This document shows positions 57,115 through 64,000 of a stretch of DNA of 64,000 nt, in pieces. Under the pieces are notes generated by a model, which was given only the letters and a program-made list of their open reading frames with translations, had not been told where the DNA came from and did not search any database. Origin of the DNA: Adiantum capillus-veneris (taxonomy: Eukaryota; Streptophyta; Polypodiopsida; Polypodiales; Pteridaceae); the NCBI GenBank assembly GCA_014529385.2, contig CM043945.1, positions 152,557,741 to 152,621,740 on the forward strand. Direction: 5' to 3'. Numbering within the stretch: the first letter of the stretch is position 1; each line of letters begins with the position of its first letter. Position numbers and translations under genes: made by a program.

Positions 57115-57506
57115 AGAGAGGTGGGACAATATTACCATAGCAAAAGTTTGGGCAGAAGAAACCTAAAGTGGAATGCAGTTAGGTGGTAAAGATTTCAACA
57201 TCAAGAGAGGGTTAGGGGTTTTCTTACATCAACAAGTTATGACAAAAAACTATCACTAGTAAAGGGTAAAGGGTAGTTGGTGGTATGGGGGTTCTCTTTA
57301 CATCGTGAGATCAATGCAAAGAAGGGAGTACAATGAACCGAGGTATGTCGAGGTACCTTGTCGAGGGAGACTCAAAAAAAACCTTAAGGAAAAAAGGAGA
57401 TGGCCAAGTAGGGGTGGCCCAAGTATGTGAAGTTTTGAGCGTATTCCTGCAAAACACAAAAATGGGTGTTAGGGTAGGATAAAATATAAAGGGAAAGAGA
57501 TGTCCT

Positions 57507-58710
57507 TCAATGCGGTTCTAAGGCTTTAGTTAGGATATAGCTTAAATTAGGGCCATTAGTCCAACACAGGGTGGGTTTGTCGAGATGTGCAAGATTGGGG
57601 GAAAGGCTGCATGCTAGCTGGAGAGCTTTTCCAATGGTTAGGGTAGGATTAAGTTTCCGAGTTTCTGGTGAAAAAGGAAGTTTAAAGATAACGGGGAGAA
57701 ATTTTTTGGTTTTTGGAGTTTTGCTTAAAAGAGAAGGTCTCTCCTGGTAAGAGATTGAGCAAAAGACTTTTATTAAAAATCCTCTAGGATAACCCCTGCA
57801 AAGGAGCCTTTGGAAGAAGAGGTTTCTTAGGCTTGAGAAGCCCTTTGAGGTGCTCTCTCTAATGATATAACGTCTGAGTTCTACTTTAATAAAAGCCAAC
57901 TTCTAGTGGAGAGGATGCCAAGAGATCCAAGGTATGTATTGGTAAGAGTTTAATGGCTTTTGGTGGCAGTTAGAATCTAGAATGCCACATTGGCTAAATC
58001 GATGTCCTTTATGAAAATGGACATCCAAGATAGTGGCTTCGAAGGTGGAGATGACATGGTGATCACTATATGCCTTTGTAGAGGGGCAGCATAGGAGTCT
58101 AGTGTTTTGAATAGTGTGCTAAGTGTGCCTGTCCAGATTCCAAACGCATCATCTATGAATCTTTTATAATAAGCCAGGATGGGGTTGTGGATAAGGGCGG
58201 AGTGGTTTTTTAAGTGACAGAGAAATAGGCAGGCATAAACCACTGCAAAGTTTGACCCCATAGCCATGCCTTTTATTTGTTTCCACACTTTATCTTTGAA
58301 ACAAAGATAATGATGTGAGAGGATTAGGGTGGCAAGTGAGATGATGAACTCTGTTTTTGGATTATCAAAATGGTTAGCAATAGAACTCCTAAGGGCTATA
58401 AGACCTTGGGATATGGGGATGCTAGGGTAGAGAGAGGTCACGTCAAAGGTGAAAAGGAGACTGTGTGGAGGGAAGGATTTTTCTTGGAGATCTATGATGA
58501 GGGACAGTGAGTCTTTGGGGTGTTGTTTTTGTGTAAGGAGGATAGGGTAAAGTTGGTAGTGTAGCCATTTGGAGGCATTTTCTAACATGTATCCTTGATA
58601 GGAGCAAATAGGGCGGGCTACAAGAGAAGGTTTATGAATCTTAGGAAGGAACTGGATAGGGCAAGGTTTGAAAGGTTTGGAAATTGGTGACCGATTTTGT
58701 TGGTGCAATA
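57507..58710 (-). pseudogene. Penelope-like element reverse transcriptase fragment
   Basis: Minus strand. From about 58700: FLPKIHKPSLVARPICS, then TFDVTSLYPSIP (catalytic Asp), KGMAMGSNFA, and YKRFIDDAFGIW (catalytic Asp pair). After a stop near 57977 and a frame change it continues through YQYIPWISWHP, FIKVELRRYI, FFQRLLCRGYP and LCWTNGPNLSYILTKAL. These are the palm and thumb hallmarks of Penelope-like RTs. The N-terminal half is missing and I see no GIY-YIG endonuclease in the following 700 bp, so it is truncated or of an endonuclease-lacking type. Confidence 0.8.
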
Positions 58711-59880
58711 GAGAAATCATATATATGGTTTCACAAGCATGGAGGGAACACACACAATGTGTATCTGCACTTGAATCTCATTAAAGAGTTGCACCAGAAT
58801 ACTCAAAATTTGCATGAGTTGCTTCATCAACAAAGGTTTCTTAAAAAATTATTGAGAGCACGGCATACCCTAGCAGATGAGGGGGTATTTGATGATGATG
58901 ATGATGAACATGGGATTGGTGGGAAAATAATGGAGATTGGAGTGAAGAGAGAGGACCCTATGAGCCAAGAGAGCTAGGGAGAGTCCCCGAGTAGCTCCAT
59001 ACTCACATCTTGCACCAATCACCAAAGAATTGTGGGTCAAATTCCATCAGTTTTTGATGGAGAATTGCACATTTTTTATGTCGAAAATGATGAAGATGAC
59101 ATGGACTTGTTTGTTGATTATCATGAGATGGATCAAGAAATTAATGATTGCAACTCTAAAAATGAATGCTTTCTTGAAATTTGTGAAGAAATATTGAAGA
59201 AAAATCAAGATGAAAATGATCTCTCTTTTCTTGTTGATGACGAAAATGATGTCATCGATGCTTTTGTGAATTCTCTCACATTGGAAGAATATTTTGGTGT
59301 CTTACATGATGCTGAAATGGTGACTAACCAAAATGATGTTTTTGTATGAAATTTTCAAACATGAAGAACAAAGTTTGGTGTGTTTGAAGCAACCTATTTC
59401 ACAAACTAATGTTATGCTAAATGATTGTTTGCTTGAGGCAATGTTGTGTGATGGGATATTTGTATTTATCCACACAATTAGTGCCTATATAAAGCATGAT
59501 GGGGCATGTATGCTTATCCATGCTAGGAAATGTGATGATAATGTGATTTTAAGCAAACTAATGCTTATTTTTGTGCATGATGATGCAAAAGATCTTATGG
59601 CTTTTTCTCATTGTAAGCCTAGAAGGAGATCATGTTTGGTGCCTTGAAGTCCAAATTTCATCAAAGAATGGAGTTTCTCTTTGCACAAATAACATGGAGC
59701 TAATGTTTTTGAATTTCAATGTGCTTGTTGAAAGCATAGCTTTACAAATTGAAGCCAAATCTCACAATCTTTTTGAAGAAGTGTTTGTCAAAGCAAAGGA
59801 TTTTTTGTTGAAGAATTTTGATCCTTGCAATGAAGCTTATTTTGAAGTGATTGGCTCAAAGGAGGAATCTACTTAATGGA
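58711..59880 (+). pseudogene. Unknown acidic ORFs of LTR-N
   Basis: Plus-strand frame 58684-59349 with one stop (58975): NLHELLHQQRFLKKLLRARH, EGVFDDDDDEHGIGG, then FYVENDEDDMDLFVDYHEMD, NECFLEICEEILKKNQDEND. It continues in other frames at 59333-59647 and 59571-59876 (ALQIEAKSHNLFEEVFVKAK). Strongly acidic, Asp/Glu/Asn-rich, with helical stretches. Probably one decayed protein of about 390 residues. I recognise no family. It may be the internal protein of a large non-autonomous LTR element. Confidence 0.45.
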
Positions 59881-60316
59881 GTGGAGATTTTCTCATTAGT
59901 TTATGGTTCTACAAGTTTGTTTTGTATGAGCTCTCATGGATGTTGATTTACTTAATGGGTTCCCAGCCCTTGCATGTTGCCAATAAATGGTGCACTTGTA
60001 TTCACATTTTTGGTGAGAAGGCACACTATTCCTGGTTTGGTCATTGTAATGCAATGAATAGCTTTAGGGAATGTATTTGTGCATTTTGGATTAAGTTCCA
60101 GGCATGTGCTTTATATTTTCTAAATTCTTGGGGTAAAAAGGGCGGTGTTTCATGGTTTATTGTGGTGTATATGTGTACCTTGGAGTAAACTCCAAGCACT
60201 GCACTTTGAATCATGGTATTCTATGAGCACTGAGATTTTGGAACAAGGGATTTGTGGGATTCGAGTCAAAAGTTTTTTTCTTTGAAAAAAACATTTTACC
60301 ACCGGACTCTGCCAGG
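59881..60316 (+). other. LTR-N 3' internal sequence
   Basis: An ORF of 88 codons at 59922-60188 is Cys/Trp/His-rich (NKWCTCIHIFGEKAHYSWFG; ICAFWIKFQACALYF), not recognised. No convincing polypurine tract precedes the right LTR. TGGCAGAGTCCGGTGG on the minus strand (about 60299-60314) could be a PBS if the element runs leftward. Confidence 0.35.
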
Positions 60317-60564
60317 TGTTGAACCATAAAGTGCACCACTCCCTAAGCTTTACACTAAGGTCTATGGAAGCCATGAAGAGTCACCTTGAGGCAAGTGCCA
60401 AGGGGCATGGGAGCTTTATAAAAGAGAGTCCTTATGTTGTAATCAAGGAATCAATCTCATTTGAATGAATGGAAAGTCATGTGTCTCTCTCTCTCACGTC
60501 ATATCTCTCTCATGCTCGTGCTCTAACCGCTAACCGCCACCTCTCTCTTTCTCCCCCTTCTACA
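60317..60564 (+). repeat. LTR-N right LTR
   Basis: 248 bp, a few substitutions and short indels from the left copy; followed by TATAG. Confidence 0.85.
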
Positions 60565-60569
60565 TATAG

Positions 60570-61805
60570 CAACTCACAATTATATATCTTCTATGATAAA
60601 TGAGTATGCTATTGACCCCGACTTTAGAGACATAATGTCAGCCCTTGCATTGGGGAAGAAATAAGAACCATTCACTTTGTAGGATGGCTATCTTCTCCAT
60701 GGGAATAGGCTATGTGTTACCCACTCCCTTTGTGAGAAAGTCATATATGAATCTCATGCTCCTCCCTATGCAGAGCATACAGGCATTCAACCTACTCTTT
60801 CTACTGGCCTACCATGAAAGTAGACATACAAGAGTATGTTTCAAAATGTGTGGTATACCAAAAAACCAAGTATGATAGAGGGAAGCACCCTGGATTACTC
60901 CAGTCATTGTCAATCCCTAATACACCTTGGGAGAGTATATCCATGGGTCATGGGTTTTATCTTTGGATTAGCCAAGTCTATCCATGGGAATATGAGAAAA
61001 TGGACAATAGTCGACAGGTTTAGCAAGCAAGCACACTTTATTCTTGTCAAAAAGACTATTAAGGCACACCAAATGGCAACCCTCTTCATATACCAAATTT
61101 TCATACACCATGGATTGCCAACATCCATCGTGTCAAATAGAAATCCTAGAGTGACCAGTAATTTTTAGAAATGTCTTTTTGAAAATCTAGGTACAATATT
61201 GAATTTCTCTTTGGCCTATCACCCATAAACGGATGGTTAAAGTGAGATAGCCAATCTTACGATACTCGATCTACTAAAAACCTTTGTTACAGAAGTAGAT
61301 CAATGCTCACAATTGGAGAAGTACTTACCCCTTGTAAAGAAAGCGTACAATAATATTGTCCATACTACTATGGGAAAGGCACCTTTTGAGATCATGGAGG
61401 GAAGACCTAAAAGTCCCTTGCTACTTAAAGTACATGAAAATATTTTCGCGATGACTATAGCCGTGACCTACAAGAATCTTTCCAAAAGATTAAGGAGGCT
61501 ATATCGATCTCTCAACAAAGGCAAAAAGCTACTACTGAGAATCACAAAAGGGCCTTAACATTCAAAGAAAATGATTGGGTTTTACTTAAGTTTCCCAAGT
61601 CTTGATTATGGCAAACGACGGGCAAAAATCCTATGGGCCATTAAAAGTATTATGCTAAACTAGCAAAAAGATACTATGGTCCTTTTCAAATCTTGAAGAC
61701 AATCAATGACATGGGTTATCAATTCAAGTTGTCTAACCATTGGCTTATACACAATTCTTTTCATGTGAGCCTACTTAAGCCCTATAAAGGAGAGCCACCA
61801 ACACT
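60570..61805 (+). pseudogene. ChrB integrase
   Basis: Continues ChrB pol after LTR-N: EYAIDPDFRDIMSA, HAPPYAEHTGIQ, VDIQEYVSKCVVYQKTK (the second zinc-finger Cys replaced by Tyr), SNRNPRVTSNF (Asp position reads Asn), then YLPLVKKAYNNIVH, GKAPFEIMEGRPKSPLL, and a final [22 protein letters not shown]. Several frameshifts and stops. The chromodomain and 3' LTR are absent; homology ends at about 61805. Confidence 0.85.
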
Positions 61806-61810
61806 ATAAC

Positions 61811-62036
61811 ATATGCGCGGTATTATCGCTCACATTACCGCAAAAAAACAAACAAACTTGAAATATAAAAATTCCCGTATGCGGAAAATACTGCGGCAAA
61901 GTTTGCGATAATGGTCTAGCGGTAACTGCCGCGATAATGGCTGCGGCAATATTTCCGCAAACATTACCGCACCTTTTGCTGCACAGATACCCGCAAACAT
62001 TACCGCGACAGAGTTATCGCGAGCATTACCGCGGCG
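61811..62036. repeat. Cluster of CATTACCGC / CGATAATGG motifs
   Basis: Four exact CATTACCGC copies (61833, 61962, 61998, 62024), two GCGATAATGG copies, plus GCGGTAA, GCGGCAA and TTATCGC variants in both orientations within 225 bp. GC-rich against an AT-rich background. It looks like the subterminal repeat zone of a DNA transposon, but no transposase or terminal repeat was found. Confidence 0.6.
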
Positions 62037-62674
62037 GGATTTATTATTAAAAAACAGATGACGGTTTGGATTGTCCTTTGCAGGACCATCCAAAAGGTCA
62101 TCTATTTTTTTATTTATTTTAGTTATTTTATAAAATTATTATTAATTACAACAAAATATCACAATTGGACAATACATTGAGCCAAAAAAAGATTGATAAT
62201 TTCATTTACATAAGTGGAATTACAATTGGGGGAGGTATTGAGCCAAAAAATGATAGGTATTGCATTTACATAAAGGGCAAAAAAAGCCCGCGTGTACAAA
62301 ATAGAGTATGGTCATGTGGGATAGGGCAAACAGGGCCCGCGTATACAAAATAGAGGATGCTCATGGGGGAGTTGGCGGCATTTCACGTGGAACTCCTTGA
62401 CTCTGCAAAACCATAAAAAGAAACAATTAACACTTTGTTATTTAATATTTGATATAAAATCAACAATTTGATTATTTAGATAAGATTAAACTTACATGTT
62501 GCAGACTTCTGCACACATTTTCGAACTCCTCTCGAGAGATCATTTGATTTTCAAACTCCTCTCGAGAAGAAGACATGGTCTGCATTTATTACGACAAAGA
62601 TTAAACTAGGGTATAAAATTTGAATATATGATTAAAAATTTACACATTGATTTTTTTCAAACATTGGATTTTTT
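62037..62674. repeat. Short imperfect tandem duplications, no gene
   Basis: Two units of about 64 bp (ATTGAGCCAAAAAA...CATTTACATAA, near 62178 and 62240), then two of about 48 bp (GCCCGCGTGTACAAAATAGAG and the GCGTATAC variant, near 62286 and 62334), then CGAACTCCTCTCGAGA repeated near 62520 and 62550. No credible ORF. Confidence 0.6.
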
Positions 62675-62704
62675 AACATTGGATTCTCTATAGTATCCAA
62701 TGTT
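62675..62704. other. Perfect 10-bp inverted repeat (hairpin)
   Basis: AACATTGGAT, ten-base loop, ATCCAATGTT. GAATCCAATGTG repeats follow at 62709 and 62724, so the motif is repeated in both orientations. Confidence 0.75.
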
Positions 62705-62940
62705 GAAAGAATCCAATGTGGAAAGAATCCAATGTGTGTCTACAACCTATAAAAGAGTCTTGCAAAGCCTTGAGTGCTAATAAGATATTAGTGTGTGTAT
62801 TGACTAATAAGAGATTATTGTGTTTATGATTAGTGTGACCGATTGCGCGATCACTTGGATGGTCATTGGGGCCTAATACGTCACCTACGACTTAATCATG
62901 GAGGTATGTTTCTGTTTTTGTGTTGATTGTTGTTTAATTT

Positions 62941-63155
62941 AACATAATTAGTGTGTGTTTTAGTGTTGGCTTGTTTAATTGGCTTGTGCACACACTAATT
63001 AGTGTGTGTTAACATACACTAATTAGTCTGTGCATTGGCTTGTGTAATTGGCTTGTGCACACACTAATTAGTGTGTTTTAACATACACTAATTAGTGTGT
63101 GCATTGAATTGTGCACACACTAATTAGTGTGTGTTAACATACACTAATTAGTGTT
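62941..63155. repeat. Palindromic minisatellite ACACTAATTAGTGT
   Basis: At least six copies of the palindrome within 215 bp (near 62992, 63017, 63062, 63086, 63118, 63141), alternating with GTGCATTGGCTTGTG and GTTAACATAC linkers in a unit of about 60-70 bp. Confidence 0.85.
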
Positions 63156-64000
63156 GACGAAGGAAATTTGGAATGGTAGCCTCTACACCAAAACAAAATC
63201 CATTGCGCCACAAGGGAAATGAGATAAGGGCACCACCTAGTCTTGGAAGCGTGGGCTAGGACCGCTACACAAAGAGAGAGAGAGAGAGAGAGAGAGATCA
63301 CTATGAATGAAGCATTAACCTTAGTGTGTGTACAAGGAATGGATGACTTCAAACACTCCCAACACAAATAGCATGTAGATTACCAAACAACCACTCAAGG
63401 ATTAGCCAAGATCACATCAAGCACTCTCACACATATATAAAAGATTTCTCTTAATTAACATAAGTAAGAGAAGGAGAGATTACTAGCATGAAACAATTTG
63501 CACTCTAGAATGTGCAAGAATAGAGTGAATGAATGAGCTTATGGGCTCATGGTGAGTGATACAAAGACTCAATGGGGCTGAGGGAGGCTTGAAATTACAA
63601 AGGGGAAGGCCTCTTTATATAGGAAAGAGAGTGATTAGGAGTGAGGTTAAGATCCAAGTGTAATTTGTACAAATGAAGCTTGACTAGGGACATTCAACCA
63701 ATGAAGAAGCTCCTTCCAAGTGATTTGTTGACCAATTAGCTCCATCATCACTTGTGTTGTCTTCACTCCTTCCTCCATAGCTTGAGTCCAAGAGCTTCCT
63801 TATTTTAAAATTTAAAGAATCTACATAAAATCAATACATATCTAGTAATAATAGAAAGGGGTTGAATGAATTACAACAAGATTAAGCATGACTTGAGAGG
63901 TGATTAGAAGAGGAATTTTGATGGGTTTTTGAGCTTGAGAGAGAGGAGGAAGGAGAGGAGGGTGAGAAGACTAATGGCTGATTTTTAGAGAAGGTCTCAA
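63156..64000 (-). repeat. Possible minus-strand LTR (partial), with (GA)n at about 63270-63297
   Basis: On the minus strand CTATATAAAG (63613-63622) resembles a promoter, followed downstream by a CT run and AGGTGGTGCCC (near 63230), similar to the U5 motif of the Tat LTRs. The boundary would be TCAACA at about 63156. No PBS or second copy is visible, so this is a weak assignment. Confidence 0.3.

Larger units (their letters stand above)
56231..60564 (+). mobile_element. LTR-N: 4.3-kb non-autonomous LTR element in ChrB
   Basis: Two 248-250 bp direct repeats (TGTTGAACC to CTTCTACA) bounded by TATAG at 56226-56230 and 60565-60569. Removing it restores the ChrB reading VVSI-ATHN seen intact in ChrA. 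No gag-pol of its own was recognised. Inside are a tRNA-like segment, a (GA) run, a Penelope-like RT fragment on the minus strand and unknown acidic ORFs on the plus strand. Orientation is uncertain; plus is assumed from the ORFs. Confidence 0.85.

Noticed and set aside
56231-60564. Direct repeats as Penelope pseudo-LTRs
   Set aside because: TGT...ACA ends, a 5-bp target duplication and clean excision point to integrase-mediated LTR insertion; the Penelope-like fragment occupies only part, antisense.
62941-63155. CRISPR-like array
   Set aside because: Units are palindromic minisatellites with repeated linkers, no unique spacers, and the DNA is plant nuclear.
63156-64000. Host gene at the right edge
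   Set aside because: Only ORFs of about 77 codons, rich in Ser-Leu from the (GA) run; LTR-like promoter features fit better.

Overview
The window is plant nuclear DNA made almost entirely of retrotransposons inserted into one another; I found no convincing host gene, tRNA or rRNA. Dual-RNase-H (Tat-type) Ty3/Gypsy elements, chromodomain Gypsy elements, a plant LINE with a zinc-binding C-terminus, a Penelope-like reverse transcriptase and many long microsatellites suggest a large-genome land plant, more likely a fern or gymnosperm than a flowering plant. That placement is inference.

Left half (1 to about 29.6 kb): an old minus-strand Gypsy element (GypOld) is the oldest layer, with gag pieces at 10198-10878 and 28321-29618. 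It carries two insertions. TatA (window start to 10197, plus strand) ends beside the gag remnant. ChrA (10879-28320, minus-strand chromovirus, TSD CTTAC) split the gag. TatB (11520-20243, plus strand, identical-length 1143-bp LTRs, TSD GTGG) then inserted into the 3' LTR of ChrA.

Middle (29.6-41.3 kb): a degenerate 230-290 bp tandem repeat, then a complete 6.8-kb LINE (30855-37669) with a 16-bp target site duplication and poly(A), then AT-rich sequence and a diverged Tat-type LTR from 38821.

Right half (41.3-61.8 kb): a plus-strand chromovirus (ChrB: LTR 41309-42894, gag start 43301-43789, RT/RNase H 55200-56230, integrase 60570-61805) is broken by a TRIM-like element (43790 on), by TatC (45431-55199, 5' LTR truncated) and by a 4.3-kb LTR element (LTR-N, 56231-60564, TSD TATAG). 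LTR-N holds a Penelope-like RT fragment in the opposite orientation. The last 2 kb hold short-motif clusters, palindromic minisatellites and a possible minus-strand LTR.

The most interesting signal is in the leaders of the three Tat elements. Between the primer binding site and gag each has a conserved small ORF of about 70-78 codons ending in a DVHVFIL-type motif. TatA and TatC carry a second, homologous 71-codon copy, and in both that copy is interrupted by TAA at exactly codon 16 although the downstream 54 codons remain conserved. All three Tat LTRs also carry an extra PBS-like TGGTGCCCC motif in U5. Nearly all elements are defective; most in-frame stops are TAG or TGA, as expected from methylcytosine deamination.
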